Below the pieces are notes generated by a model. It did not search any database, was not told the DNA's origin, and worked only from the letters and a program-made list of their open reading frames with translations. Both the position numbers and the translations under genes were made by a program. A stretch of DNA of 64,000 bases, taken from an uncultured cyanobacterium. Lineage in GTDB: Bacteria > Cyanobacteriota > Cyanobacteriia > PCC-6307 > Cyanobiaceae. Position 1 is the first letter of the stretch; every line of letters begins with the position of its first letter. Shown here one piece after another: positions 17,014 to 26,283 of the stretch. The DNA is taken from NCBI GenBank assembly GCA_903917565.1, contig CAIXBB010000001.1, positions 333,379-397,378 of the forward strand. Reading direction: 5' to 3'.

Positions 17014-18393
17014 TCAGACCATCTGCTCGGGCCTGACCCAGCGGTCGAAGTCCTCTCCACTGATCTCTCCGAGGACCAGGGCCGCCTCGCGCAGGCTGAG
17101 CCGGTGCTGGTGGGCATGGCGGGCGATGGCGCAGGCCCGGTCGTAGCCGATGGCCGGCGTCAGGGCGGTGACCAGCATCAGGCTGCGGTCGCGCTGGGCT
17201 TCGATGTGGGCCACGTCCGCCCGCAGTCCATCGATGCAGAGTTCCCGGAACGTGCCGCAACTCCCCGCCAGCAGGTCGATGCTCTCCAGCAGGTTGTGGG
17301 CGATCAGCGGCTTGAACACGTTCAGTTCGAAGTTTCCCTGACTGGCGGCCATCTGGACGGCGGTGTTGTTGCCCATCACCTGTACGGCCACCATGGTGAG
17401 GCTCTCGCACTGGGTGGGATTCACCTTGCCGGGCATGATGCTGGAGCCCGGTTCGTTCTCCGGCAGCACCAGTTCCCCGAGACCGCAACGGGGCCCGCTG
17501 GCCAGCCAGCGGATGTCGTTGGCAATCTTCATCAGGCTGCCCGCCAGCACCGTCAGGGCCCCGTGAGCGGACGCCAGCCCCTCCTGGCCAGCGAGGGCCT
17601 GGAACTTGTCGGGGGCACTGGTGAAGGGCAGGCCCACCCGTTCCGCCAGCCTGGCCGCCACCGCTTCGCCGAACCCCGCCGGTGCATTCAGCCCGGTACC
17701 CACCGCCGTGCCACCGATGGCCAGTTGCAGCACCTGGGGCAGGGTGGCCCGCAGACTGGCCAGCCCCAGCTCCAGCTGGGTGGCATAGCCTCCGAATTCC
17801 TGGCCCAGGCTGAGGGGCACCGCATCCTGCAGGTGGGTGCGCCCGATCTTGATCAGGCGGGCATAGGCCTCCGCCTTGGCCCGCAGGGCGGCGATCAGCG
17901 CCTCCAGGCTCGGGATCAGGCGCTGGTGCAGCTCAATGGCCACCGCCATGTGCATCGCCGTGGGGAAGGTGTCGTTGCTCGACTGGCTCAGGTTGACGTG
18001 GTCGTTCGGGTGGACCGGCACCTTGCTGCCCAGCAGGCCGCCGGCGGCGGCGATTGCCCGGTTGGCGATCACCTCATTGACGTTCATGTTGGTCTGGGTG
18101 CCCGATCCGGTCTGCCAGACCCGCAGCGGAAACTCGCCATCAAGCCGGCCCTGGCTCACCTCCTCGGCCGCCGCCACGATCAGGGCCGCCAGGCCCTCGG
18201 GCAAAGTGCCCATGGTGGCGTTCACCTCGGCGCAGGCGGCCTTGAGCTGGCCGAAGGCCTGCACCACCGTGATCGGCATCGGCGCGCCGAAGGGGAAATT
18301 GCGCAGCGAACGCTGGGTCTGGGCACCCCAGTAATGGTCGGCCGGCACCTCCACCGGGCCGAGGCTGTCGGTTTCGGTGCGGGTGGCCGGCAT
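17014..18393 (-). CDS. fumC: Class II fumarate hydratase
   Basis: Iron-independent fumarase, interconverting fumarate and malate. 459 residues, normal for the family. Diagnostic: [15 protein letters not shown] near the N-terminus, [51 protein letters not shown], and the fumarase/aspartase signature [15 protein letters not shown] with the catalytic serine. The ATG shares a base with the stop of the upstream thioredoxin-like gene (TGATG), so the two are translationally coupled. Downstream is only the spacer with the pilin remnant. Confidence 0.96.
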   Translation of the reverse strand: MPATRTETDSLGPVEVPADHYWGAQTQRSLRNFPFGAPMPITVVQAFGQLKAACAEVNATMGTLPEGLAALIVAAAEEVSQGRLDGEFPLRVWQTGSGTQTNMNVNEVIANRAIAAAGGLLGSKVPVHPNDHVNLSQSSNDTFPTAMHMAVAIELHQRLIPSLEALIAALRAKAEAYARLIKIGRTHLQDAVPLSLGQEFGGYATQLELGLASLRATLPQVLQLAIGGTAVGTGLNAPAGFGEAVAARLAERVGLPFTSAPDKFQALAGQEGLASAHGALTVLAGSLMKIANDIRWLASGPRCGLGELVLPENEPGSSIMPGKVNPTQCESLTMVAVQVMGNNTAVQMAASQGNFELNVFKPLIAHNLLESIDLLAGSCGTFRELCIDGLRADVAHIEAQRDRSLMLVTALTPAIGYDRACAIARHAHQHRLSLREAALVLGEISGEDFDRWVRPEQMV

Positions 18394-18986
18394 CAGCGGG
18401 ACGCCACCACTTCGCTGTTGAGTTCGTTGAAGCTCAAGGTGGCGCTGTTGCCCGCGCCTGGCGCCATGGGAATGCCGGTGGCTGCGCTCACGGCGGTGTT
18501 GATGGCATCGACGCTCACCTGACCATGGCGATCGAAGACCACACGGCCGTCGCTGTCGATCACCACGACCTGGGGGATCAGACCATCCCAGTAATGGGCC
18601 GGATCGCCGGCGCCCCCATCGGGTCGGTTCTGGAGAGGATCGGTGACCAAGGGGATCAGGTCAATGCCGTTGCCCCAGACCCGCTGCAGCTCGGACACCA
18701 CCGGGGCGAACTGCTTGCTGACGCTGCTGTCGTCGAGGTAATAGACGACCACCGCCACCCGATGCTCCGCCAGGGACTGGGCCAGACTGCTGCGGGGCGG
18801 CACCAGGGAGCCGTTGCCGGCATAGAGGGCGAAGATGTTGCCGTCATAGCGGTCGTTCTCGAGGCTGGCCGCCGCCGGCCCAGGGGCCCAGAACAGGCCC
18901 ATCGCCACGATCAGCATCAGGGCCCAGAGACCAGACAGGGGCCGGGACAGTGAACGGGGCAAGGGGAAACGGGCGTCTGGGGTCAT
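18393..18986 (-). CDS. Lumenal thioredoxin-like photosystem I accumulation factor
   Basis: About 197 residues from the ATG at 18986, with an N-terminal hydrophobic targeting segment ([20 protein letters not shown]) ending in AAA. The mature part begins [20 protein letters not shown], which I recognise as typical of the cyanobacterial thylakoid protein annotated as a PSI accumulation factor. A thioredoxin-like core follows: [19 protein letters not shown], then [19 protein letters not shown]. There is no CxxC, so it is not a classical disulfide reductase. It is coupled to fumC by a one-base overlap and 23 bases downstream of the DUF3685 gene. Confidence 0.8.
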   Translation of the reverse strand: MTPDARFPLPRSLSRPLSGLWALMLIVAMGLFWAPGPAAASLENDRYDGNIFALYAGNGSLVPPRSSLAQSLAEHRVAVVVYYLDDSSVSKQFAPVVSELQRVWGNGIDLIPLVTDPLQNRPDGGAGDPAHYWDGLIPQVVVIDSDGRVVFDRHGQVSVDAINTAVSAATGIPMAPGAGNSATLSFNELNSEVVASR

Positions 18987-19008
18987 TGTGGCGTGGACAC
19001 CAGCCACC

Positions 19009-20685
19009 TCAGTTGCGGTTCAGGCTCCGGCCCATCCCCTGGACGATGCCACGGCCCACCAGACCGATCGCCTTGCCGAGCACCTGGGTCAGCAGCACCA
19101 CCAGCAGATCCCCCAGGCGCTTCAGGAAACTCTGGAGCTGGGGGCCAAGGGCATCCCGTGCTTCCAGCGCCAGGGTGACCGCCTGCTGCACCCAGCCGAG
19201 CTGGCGCAGCTCGGCATCGCGGGGCTCGGTGAGATCCACGCAATCGATCGCTCCGGCACCGAGGCGGAACAGGGGGCGCCGACTCTCGTAGAGGTGGATC
19301 GGCCGGTCGAACCAGCTGGTCCAGCGCTGCTGGGCATTGAGCTGGTTTCGCAATCGTTCCAGGTTGCGGGTGGCCAGCAGCTCGGGGCGGAGCAGGTAGC
19401 GGCGCAATTCGGGCCAGTCGGCGCAGGCCGCCAGCACCTCGGCACTGATCAGCTCGGCACTGCGCACCAGCCAGTTGCTGAGCAGCAGTTCGAGGTAAAG
19501 GACGGCCTGGGGCTCATCCGGGGCCAGCAACCGGCCGTCCACCAGCAGCGGACGGGCCTGCAGCAGCGGCGTGAGCATGGCCACCGGATCGGGCAGCTCC
19601 TGGTCGTCAGCCGCAAACTCGCTGCGGCGCAGGAGCGTTTCTGCCACCGGGCACAGCTTGCCGGCCATGGGGAGCTGCACATAGGAGCCGGCCATGTGGC
19701 GCAGGGCCTGCTGGCGCAGCTCCGGTTGCAGCTCCGTCCAGAGGCGCTCCAGCTGGTCGCCACGGGGATCGTCCTGCAGCAGTCGGTGGCGCAGCCGGTC
19801 GAACTGCTCCAGCAGCCCCAGCAGCAGATCGCTGCGACGGGAGGCATGGAGACCGTCGAGGGCAAGGAGCTGGCCGCTGTTGTTGCTGGGCCCGGCGGCA
19901 GCCGCCTCCTTCAGCCGCTCTCGCAGGGCCTCCCAGAGCCCCTCGGCCGTGCGCTGCCGCAGGGTGATCGCCACCCCATGGCCGATGCCCGAGGTCTGGC
20001 TTTCAGCAGCGGTGGGGGCGAGGGGCTCAGGGGCCAGGGGCTGGCCCCAGGCCAGGCTCAGCGGACCCCAGAGCCATAGCAGCAATCGCCGGGCCAGCCG
20101 CAACTCCCGCACCCGGCCCTCCAGCAGCAGCAGCGGCAGCAGCTGGGCAGGCGATGGATCGAGCAGGCGCAGACACAGGCGAAGCTCGGCGTCGATCTGC
20201 TGCAGGCCGCTCAACAGCAGCCACTGGCCGAGGCCCATGGGAACGGCACCGGAGGTGGCAGAGGCCTGGTGCGCCGCGGCGATGGCCAGCACCCGTCCGC
20301 CGGCGAGAAGGGTGCCGACGGCCTCCCGCAGGCTGTCGACATCAGCCGCTTCGATCAGGCCCTGGGCCGGAAGCTGCAGCAGGACGTCACTGTCGTAGGG
20401 GTGATGGTCCGGCAGCAGCAGCAACAACGGCGCCGGATGCCAGCGCTCCAGCAGCCGGCGGCTCTCGGCGTCTAGGGCCTGGGGTTCGGGCAGGACGCTG
20501 AGGCACCAGACGATGAGCTGGGGTGGCCCCTGCAGCGTGTCAACGTCAACCACGTGGCAGCCGCTCCAGCCGGTTGCATCCCCGCTGGAGGAATCAGCCT
20601 CAAGCCAGCTGGTGAGGCCTGCCCGCTGCAGGGGTTCGGCGAACAGCAGCAGCTGGGGAAGAGGCTGTGCCGGACGTCGACCCAC
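19009..20685 (-). CDS. DUF3685 (Ycf55-like) protein
   Basis: 558 residues. The N-terminal about 120 residues resemble a receiver-like alpha/beta fold (PQLLLFAEPLQRAGL and PAPLLLLLPDHHPYD), without clear phosphoacceptor residues. The C-terminal half, with LHLYE-type sequence IHLYESRRPLF and a final helical stretch SFLKRLGDLLVVLLTQVLG, matches the DUF3685 family related to red-algal plastid Ycf55. Function unknown; presence in plastids suggests a photosynthesis-related role. It lies between the Fur-family gene and the PSI accumulation factor gene on the same strand. Confidence 0.82.
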   Translation of the reverse strand: MGRRPAQPLPQLLLFAEPLQRAGLTSWLEADSSSGDATGWSGCHVVDVDTLQGPPQLIVWCLSVLPEPQALDAESRRLLERWHPAPLLLLLPDHHPYDSDVLLQLPAQGLIEAADVDSLREAVGTLLAGGRVLAIAAAHQASATSGAVPMGLGQWLLLSGLQQIDAELRLCLRLLDPSPAQLLPLLLLEGRVRELRLARRLLLWLWGPLSLAWGQPLAPEPLAPTAAESQTSGIGHGVAITLRQRTAEGLWEALRERLKEAAAAGPSNNSGQLLALDGLHASRRSDLLLGLLEQFDRLRHRLLQDDPRGDQLERLWTELQPELRQQALRHMAGSYVQLPMAGKLCPVAETLLRRSEFAADDQELPDPVAMLTPLLQARPLLVDGRLLAPDEPQAVLYLELLLSNWLVRSAELISAEVLAACADWPELRRYLLRPELLATRNLERLRNQLNAQQRWTSWFDRPIHLYESRRPLFRLGAGAIDCVDLTEPRDAELRQLGWVQQAVTLALEARDALGPQLQSFLKRLGDLLVVLLTQVLGKAIGLVGRGIVQGMGRSLNRN

Positions 20686-20711
20686 GTTGCCAGGACAGTG
20701 TTGGCCCGACC

Positions 20712-21230
20712 CTAACCAAGGCGAACGCTTTTCTCCAGTGCCGTCCGGCGGTGGCCGGAAAGATGCAGGGTGTACGACTCGATCGCGAACCCGGTTTGCG
20801 CCTCAATCTGCTGCAGGAGGTGAGCCGGAAGAAGCACATCGAGATCAAGGATCTCCCCGGATTGTGTGCAGGTGAGATGGCTGTGGGGATCGGCGCGATA
20901 GCCGTAGAGACGGCCGTTGGCCCGCTCGAGGCATTCGATCATCCCGGCCGATTGCAGAGCTTCCAGATTCTGATAAACAGACGTATGGCCGATGTGGCGC
21001 CCCTGATCGTTGAGCTTCTCGAAGATGTCCCGGGCGGAAAGGTGGCTTTTCTCGGCCCACAGGAGATCAAGCACCATGCGCCGCTGGCGGCTCAGCCGCA
21101 TGCCCAGATCCCTGCAACGCTGGTAGACCGCCTCCACATGGGCCAAGGCCTGCGCCACCGGTTGACGATCACCAGCCTTGCCACGTCTGCCGCCGGCCGT
21201 GGAGGGTTCGGTGGTCGTGGTGGGATGCAA
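20712..21230 (-). CDS. Fur-family transcriptional regulator without CxxC zinc motifs
   Basis: 172 residues with the Fur winged helix: RLSRQRRMVLDLLW, HLSARDIFEKLNDQG and HTSVYQNLEALQSAGMIECLE. The metal-binding domain is unusual. The HxHLxCxxCG site reads HSHLTCTQSGEIL, so the second cysteine is replaced by serine, and no second CxxC pair occurs near the C-terminus. The structural zinc site of Fur/Zur/PerR is therefore missing. The 25-residue N-terminal extension is disordered. Picocyanobacteria carry a conserved regulator of this type whose effector is uncertain. It lies between hisA and the DUF3685 gene. Confidence 0.85.
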   Translation of the reverse strand: MHPTTTTEPSTAGGRRGKAGDRQPVAQALAHVEAVYQRCRDLGMRLSRQRRMVLDLLWAEKSHLSARDIFEKLNDQGRHIGHTSVYQNLEALQSAGMIECLERANGRLYGYRADPHSHLTCTQSGEILDLDVLLPAHLLQQIEAQTGFAIESYTLHLSGHRRTALEKSVRLG

Positions 21231-21313
21231 ACGCTGCCGCCATCAACATTGATTCTGTTATAGGGCAGTTGCACCAACACCGGCATGGCCCAGCCTCCGG
21301 CCGGCGGCAGGTC

Positions 21314-22075
21314 TCAGGCGATCGGCAGTTGCAAGGGATCCTGCAGCCGCCCGTCGCCGATGGCCTGCAGGGCCTCGAGCAGATCCACCCGGCCGTCGTA
21401 CAGCGCCCGTCCCACGATCACCCCTGTCACGCCCAGGGGTTCAAGACTCAGCAGGCTCAGCAGATCGGTGAGGCAACCCACGCCCCCCGAAGCGATCACC
21501 GGAATCGTGGAGGCCTGGGCCATGGCCCGCAGGGCCGTCAGATTGGGGCCCTCCAGGGTGCCGTCGGTGGCGATATCGGTGCTGATGATCGCCGCCACCC
21601 CCGTGCCCTCGAGGCTGGCGGCAAGCGCCGTGGCCTCCACCGTGCTCTGCTCGATCCAGCCCCGGGTGGCCACCATGCCCCCGTTGGCATCGATCCCCAC
21701 CACGATCCGGCCGGGATGGCGGCCGGCCAGGCAGCGCACCAGCTCCGGGTTCTCGACGGCCAGCGTGCCGAGGATCACTCGATCCACACCCCAGCCCAGC
21801 AGTTGTTCGGCCCGTTCGAGCGAACGCACACCACCCCCCAGCTGCACCGGAATCGCCAGGGCCGCAGTGATCGCCTGGACGGCGGTGTCGTTGCAAGGGG
21901 TTCCGCTTCTGGCCCCGTCGAGATCCACCAGGTGCAGCCGCGTGGCTCCCTGGCGCTGCCACTCCAGAGCCTGGGCCACGGGATCGTCGCTGAAGCGGGT
22001 GACACGGCCGTAGTCGCCCTGATGCAGACGCACGCAATGGCCGTCGAGCAGATCGATGGCAGGGATGACTTGCAT
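21314..22075 (-). CDS. hisA: Phosphoribosylformimino-AICAR ribotide isomerase
   Basis: Fourth step of histidine synthesis, an Amadori-type ring-opening isomerisation in a beta/alpha barrel. 253 residues. Starts [22 protein letters not shown] with the catalytic aspartate at position 8; further on are [28 protein letters not shown], and the second catalytic aspartate in [24 protein letters not shown] and [11 protein letters not shown] bind phosphate. It is 39 bases downstream of the baeRF-like gene. Confidence 0.96.
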   Translation of the reverse strand: MQVIPAIDLLDGHCVRLHQGDYGRVTRFSDDPVAQALEWQRQGATRLHLVDLDGARSGTPCNDTAVQAITAALAIPVQLGGGVRSLERAEQLLGWGVDRVILGTLAVENPELVRCLAGRHPGRIVVGIDANGGMVATRGWIEQSTVEATALAASLEGTGVAAIISTDIATDGTLEGPNLTALRAMAQASTIPVIASGGVGCLTDLLSLLSLEPLGVTGVIVGRALYDGRVDLLEALQAIGDGRLQDPLQLPIA

Positions 22076-22113
22076 GGGGCTGCGGTCGCGGAAAGGGGGA
22101 GGTGGGTGGTGGC

Positions 22114-22887
22114 TCAGAGGGAGTAGCGCAGGATCGCGGCGACGGCGTCGCCTTCGGGCAGATCCTCCTGCCGAACCCCCAGCACCTCGCCTCCCGAGAG
22201 CAGCACCCTCCGGGCGATCTCGTCGTAAACGCCGTAGCTGTCGGCGCCGGCGGTTTCGGCCTCGTCGATGCGGCCGTCGGTCTCATCGATCCGGCCGTTC
22301 ATCACCCGGTCCATGTCCACCATCAGGCTCTGGACCGCTTCGAAGGTGGCGGTCCGGGCCACCTGAGCCACATCGGTGCTGGCACGGCCCTGGTTGCCGC
22401 GCACGGCCAACCGATCCCGCAGCACATGATCCACCAGGCGGGCGTACTGCCGCAGCCGCACCTTCTTGCCCTCGGCCAACGCCAGCACGTAGCAGGTGTT
22501 GGCGAACGTGCGGGAGCGCAGCAAGGGTTCGAGGTGGAACCGGTCGGAGACCGCCACCAGCGGTTCGACCGTCGTGGGCAGGCGATAGGTGATCAGATTC
22601 TCAGGTGTGGCAAATACCACCTGAGCATGGGTCTGAAAGCGCCAGAACGCGTCGTCATCGGTCAGATCGTCGAAGGTTTCGCCCAGGGCCTCCACAGCGT
22701 CGCGCCCGAAGCCGATGGCTTCCAGCTGGGCGATCGCCTCCAAGGCCAGGGCGCGAAAGGCGAGCCGATCCACGGCCGTGTCCGGGGTGACCGGGGTCGT
22801 GGGCAGCGCGATCGAGACACTGGCTGGGTGGCGGCGCCGGGCCAGCGCCGAGAGTTCGACGTCGGTGGGGAGATCGAGATGCAGCAT
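22114..22887 (-). CDS. baeRF-like protein (bacterial archaeo-eukaryotic release factor family)
   Basis: 257 residues from the ATG at 22887, chosen because AGGAG sits 5 bases upstream. The opening [19 protein letters not shown] and the following [13 protein letters not shown] are typical of the family related to aRF1/eRF1 that bacteria use in uncharacterised roles. Later, [20 protein letters not shown] and a C-terminal alternating region ending VAAILRYSL fit the central and third domains. The GGQ loop of true release factors was not found. Often mis-annotated as a chemotaxis protein. It lies upstream of hisA on the same strand. Confidence 0.65.
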   Translation of the reverse strand: MLHLDLPTDVELSALARRRHPASVSIALPTTPVTPDTAVDRLAFRALALEAIAQLEAIGFGRDAVEALGETFDDLTDDDAFWRFQTHAQVVFATPENLITYRLPTTVEPLVAVSDRFHLEPLLRSRTFANTCYVLALAEGKKVRLRQYARLVDHVLRDRLAVRGNQGRASTDVAQVARTATFEAVQSLMVDMDRVMNGRIDETDGRIDEAETAGADSYGVYDEIARRVLLSGGEVLGVRQEDLPEGDAVAAILRYSL

Positions 22888-23005
22888 CCGCTCCTGGGAA
22901 GCGTCAGTGTCAAGTGTGCCCTGCGACCGTTCGCTCACCGCTTGATGGCGGGGATGGCCTGGATGGGGAACGAGGACAATGCCGGTCTCGGATCCACCCT
23001 GCGCC

Positions 23006-23203
23006 ATGCCTCTGACTCCGCCCGAGCTGCACCCGGATGACTGGCGCCGGCTGCGGGATGCCCTGCGCTACCAGGGTCGCGACCTGCATCACCGCTCCTA
23101 TGCGGTGGATGCCCGCCGTCGCGAACTGCTCTGGGAGGAAATGGACCGCTGCCTGGCCCTGGCCGATCGGATCGAGGCTCACCTGGATGGCGCCGATGGT
23201 TGA
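23006..23203 (+). CDS. Small helical protein of unknown function
   Basis: 65 residues, starting MPLTPPELHPDDWRRLRDAL. It is rich in arginine and acidic residues, with a predicted pair of amphipathic helices (LRDALRYQGRDLHHRSY, and RRRELLWEEMDRCLALADRI). No signal peptide or membrane span. It precedes and slightly overlaps the next lipoprotein frame if that gene starts at 23196. No family recognised. Confidence 0.6.
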   Translation: MPLTPPELHPDDWRRLRDALRYQGRDLHHRSYAVDARRRELLWEEMDRCLALADRIEAHLDGADG

Positions 23204-23225
23204 GCCTGGCCCGTTTCTGCTGCCG

Positions 23226-23984
23226 ATGTCGCCGCTGCGGCTGCTTGCTGTCCTGCTCCTGATCAGCAGCTGCGGGCCCGCCCGGGGCCAGCACCTGCCG
23301 CCCCCTCCGCTCGCAGCGCCGCCGCCGCTGGCCCCGAAGCGGCCGCCGCCGGGACCTGCCGGGGCGGAGGGGCTGGGGGCACCGCCGCCGCTGGCATCGC
23401 CGGGATCGGTGATCCCGGCGATCGCCAGCCCCGATCCACTGGTGGAGAAGGCCATCCGCCTGCGGCTGTTCCATGGCCCCCTGGCCGCCAGCCCCGCCAA
23501 GACCGGTGATCCGGAAAGCACCGAATGGGAGCAGGCCCGGGCCACGGGAACGCGACCCGCCTGCGGCGAGGTGGGACCGCTCCGCTACCTCTTCAACCGG
23601 ATCGACCTCGATGGCGATGCCCAGCTGGAAACCGTGGTGGTCGTGCTCGGCTCCTTTGCCTGCGCCAGTGGCGGCTGCACCCTGCTGATCTTCCGAACCA
23701 CCGACAACGGCCTCTCCCTGGTGGCGGAGAACGGCCTGTTCCAGTCGCCGCTGCAGGTGATCAGCAGCCGCCATCGCGGCTGGCTTGATCTGACCATGCC
23801 GGCCAACATCGATGGAGCACCCGGCGGAGTCAAGGATCTGCACTTCAACGGGCGCACCTATCGGCCCGCAGCAGCGAAACCGGGGGCCGATCCTGCGGCG
23901 CCGCCGCCTTCGGGCACCGTGGTGCTGGAACTGCTGCCCATTCCCTTCGAACGGCTGGGTCACCCCTTGCCCTGCGGATCCTGA
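23226..23984 (+). CDS. Putative lipoprotein with a proline-rich linker
   Basis: About 252 residues. The signal sequence LRLLAVLLLISSCGPARG has a lipobox (ISSC), so the protein is probably lipidated. A long proline-rich stretch (residues 25-70) follows, then a folded domain with LRYLFNRIDLDGDAQLETVV and GSFACASGGCTLLIFRT. The DxDGDxxxE segment resembles a calcium-binding loop. Family unknown, but similar secreted proteins occur widely in cyanobacteria. An alternative ATG at 23196 overlaps the preceding gene. The gene is followed by the CSP41-like gene 44 bases later. Confidence 0.7.
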   Translation: MSPLRLLAVLLLISSCGPARGQHLPPPPLAAPPPLAPKRPPPGPAGAEGLGAPPPLASPGSVIPAIASPDPLVEKAIRLRLFHGPLAASPAKTGDPESTEWEQARATGTRPACGEVGPLRYLFNRIDLDGDAQLETVVVVLGSFACASGGCTLLIFRTTDNGLSLVAENGLFQSPLQVISSRHRGWLDLTMPANIDGAPGGVKDLHFNGRTYRPAAAKPGADPAAPPPSGTVVLELLPIPFERLGHPLPCGS

Positions 23985-24028
23985 AGCGGTCCGGCCGCTT
24001 GAATAGCGCTCACTGACGCGGCTTGGCG

Positions 24029-24946
24029 ATGAGGATCCTGGTGATGGGCGGCACCCGCTTCGTGGGAAAACCACTGGTGAGCCGGTTGCAGGCCGCCGGC
24101 CACGAACTCAGCCTCTTCACCCGCGGCCGCCAGCCTGTGCCAGCGGGCGTGGAGCACCTGCAGGGCGACCGCACCAGCGCGGAGGGTCTGGCGGTGCTGC
24201 AGGACAGGCCCTTCGACGTGATCGTCGACAGTTCCGGCCGCAGCCTCGAGGACACCCGGCAGGTGCTGGAGCGCACCGGCCCCCCCGCGCACCGCTTCGT
24301 GTACGTGAGCTCCGCCGGGGTGTATGCCGACAGTGAACTCTGGCCCCTCGACGAGGACGCCCCCACCGACCCTCAGAGCCGCCACGCCGGCAAGCTGGAC
24401 ACCGAAACCTGGCTGCGGGAGCAGGGCATCCCCTTCACCAGCTTCCGGCCCACCTACATCGTGGGGCCCGGCAACTACAACCCGGTGGAGAGCTGGTTCT
24501 TCGATCGGATCGTGCACCGCCGGCCGGTGCCCCTGCCCGGTGATGGCAACACCATCACCCAACTGGGCCACGTGAGCGACCTGGCCACCGCCATGGCCCG
24601 CTGCATCGAAGTGGAGGCCGCCGCCAACCGGATCTACAACTGCACCGGCTCCCAGGGCATCAGCTTCCGGGGGCTGGTGGCCGCCGCCGCCCGGGCCTGC
24701 GGCACCGATCCGGCGGCGGTGGAGATCCGCAGCTTCGATCCCGCCGGACTCGACAAGAAGGCCCGCAAGGCCTTCCCGCTGCGGCTGGCCCATTTCCTCA
24801 CCGACACCCACCGGGTGCGGCGGGAGCTGGCCTGGGAGCCCTCCTTCGACCTGGAGGCCACCCTCGCCGACAGCTACGCCAACGATTACGCCCTGCGTCC
24901 AGCTGGCAGCCCAGATTTCAGCGCTGATGGAGCGCTGCTGGGGTGA
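24029..24946 (+). CDS. NAD-dependent epimerase/dehydratase, CSP41-like
   Basis: 305 residues of the extended short-chain dehydrogenase fold. Cofactor motif GGTRFVGKPLV at residues 7-17, FVYVSSAGVYADSE with an active-site-like serine, then FTSFRPTYIVGPGNYNP, and the ligand region ITQLGHVSDLATAMARC. The sequence resembles chloroplast CSP41 and its cyanobacterial relatives, which bind RNA and ribosomes in plastids, so a sugar-nucleotide function is not assured. I chose the ATG at 24029 rather than TTG 24023. It is followed by a low-GC stretch with a VanW remnant. Confidence 0.85.
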   Translation: MRILVMGGTRFVGKPLVSRLQAAGHELSLFTRGRQPVPAGVEHLQGDRTSAEGLAVLQDRPFDVIVDSSGRSLEDTRQVLERTGPPAHRFVYVSSAGVYADSELWPLDEDAPTDPQSRHAGKLDTETWLREQGIPFTSFRPTYIVGPGNYNPVESWFFDRIVHRRPVPLPGDGNTITQLGHVSDLATAMARCIEVEAAANRIYNCTGSQGISFRGLVAAAARACGTDPAAVEIRSFDPAGLDKKARKAFPLRLAHFLTDTHRVRRELAWEPSFDLEATLADSYANDYALRPAGSPDFSADGALLG

Positions 24947-25058
24947 TTGGCCACGGGATCAAACCTGTTTCATGAGAAGACATCTACCGCTGGTAGTGAG
25001 TCAGGAGATCAGACATTGCTGGCGCCGATGAAACGATTGTGCGCAGAAGATAACGTTC

Positions 25059-25700
25059 TACAAGACCGTGGGCGCCCTGCGTAAACAGTCATTCATCGGC
25101 ATCACCCAGCCGATCAGGCCAAGTGAGTTATGTGAAAACAAGGTTCTCAACATCACGCGCGGTGCTGGCTTACTGAATCACGGCCTTGTGGGGGCCAACA
25201 AGAACTGGTAGTTCTGGCATCGCATCGGCCTTCCCAATACAGCCAATGGATTTTTACCGGGACGCAACATTGCCAGGGGCAAGCTTGTTGACCTTACCGG
25301 CGGTGGGCTTTGCCAGCTGTCTTCGATGGTGTATCGCCTGGCCTTGCTTGGTGGGTTGACAGTGCTGGAATGACACGCCCACAGCCTTGATATCTACGAA
25401 GAAGATCAGCGATTCACGCCTTTGGGGGCAGATGCCACGGTTGTGTGGGGATTCAAGGACTTATGACTTCACAATCCCCATCCGTTCCAAATCTCATTTG
25501 AATTCAAGGTGGCGCACAACACGTTGATTGGCGAGCTCATTGCCGATGCCGACTTAACCGAGCGCCATGTCAAATTTGTTCGCATCCATCTTGAAAGGCC
25601 ATGGGTTTGCTTCAACACTACGAACAGAAACAAGGCCTGCAAGTCATCCCATGGCCACATCTCGTTTCTGTCCCTGATGGCACCAGTACCGGCGTGGCCT
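25059..25700 (+). pseudogene. VanW-family protein pseudogene
   Basis: A single frame reads as a VanW protein but is cut by TAG (25209-25211), TGA (25371-25373) and TGA (25464-25466). Family features persist: ENKVLNITRGAGLLNHG before the first stop, FWHRIGLPNTANGF and LTGGGLCQLSSMVYRLALL between stops, and FTPLGADATVVWGFKDL before the third. After that, AHNTLIGELIADADL continues the C-terminal domain before similarity fades near 25670. VanW proteins are secreted or cell-wall associated with unclear function. The codons flanking each stop suggest point mutations rather than frameshifts. GC content is well below that of the neighbours, consistent with a transferred, then inactivated, gene. The upstream 110 bases (24947-25058) show nothing recognisable. 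Confidence 0.82.
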
Positions 25701-25704
25701 GCCC

Positions 25705-26262
25705 TCAGCCCCGGCTGCCCGCACGCACATACCCCACCGCGGAGCTGAGCGCCAGCAGCAGCGACGGCCAGAACAGCCACCAGCCGATGGCGTGAAGCCA
25801 GTCCGCCGTTGCCGAGCCGGTGAGGGCCCAGTCCGGCGGCCAGAGCAACAGCAGCAGCGAAACGAACTGCAGGATCGTCTTCGCCTTGCCCCCCAGCGAC
25901 GCCGGCCCGCCACTGCCCTGGCCGGCCCGCCAGCCGGAGATCAGCAGTTCCCGGGCCAGCAGCAGCCACACCGCCCACAGGGGCAGGCCGCCGGTGTGGG
26001 CCAGCCACAGCAGCGGGGCGCTGATCAGGATCTTGTCGGTGAGGGGATCCAGCCGCGCCCCCCACACCGAGCCACCGCCGGCCCGGCGGGCCAGGGCGCC
26101 GTCGGCCCAGTCGCTCAGGCCGCCCAGCAGCAGCAGCACCCAGGCCAGGGCGGGCCGGCCACCGGCCAGGGCCAGCAGCAGGGGCAACCCCAGCACGGCC
26201 CGGGCAAGCGTCAGCAGGTCGGCGAGGCGTCGCAGGGGAGGGGTCCCGTTCAGCAGCAGAAT
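25705..26262 (-). CDS. pgsA: CDP-diacylglycerol-glycerol-3-phosphate 3-phosphatidyltransferase
   Basis: Makes phosphatidylglycerophosphate, precursor of phosphatidylglycerol, an essential thylakoid lipid. The CDP-alcohol phosphotransferase motif D-x2-DG-x2-AR-x8-G-x3-D-x3-D is complete in DWADGALARRAGGG through RLDPLTDK. Several membrane spans follow (LLARELLISG, LLLLLWPP). About 185 residues. The start is a problem: homology begins around LADLLTLARAVLG, yet no in-frame ATG, GTG or TTG exists between there and deep inside the divergent CBS gene. ATT at 26262 or one of the CTG codons just after it may serve. The gene ends next to the VanW pseudogene. Confidence 0.85.
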   Translation of the reverse strand: MLLLNGTPPLRRLADLLTLARAVLGLPLLLALAGGRPALAWVLLLLGGLSDWADGALARRAGGGSVWGARLDPLTDKILISAPLLWLAHTGGLPLWAVWLLLARELLISGWRAGQGSGGPASLGGKAKTILQFVSLLLLLWPPDWALTGSATADWLHAIGWWLFWPSLLLALSSAVGYVRAGSRG

Positions 26263-26283
26263 GCCACCACCGAGGAGATCCGC

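Noticed and set aside
17104..18522. 472-codon plus-strand frame opposite fumC
   Set aside because: It is the reverse shadow of a clear fumarase; no motif and biased His/Gln/Gly content.
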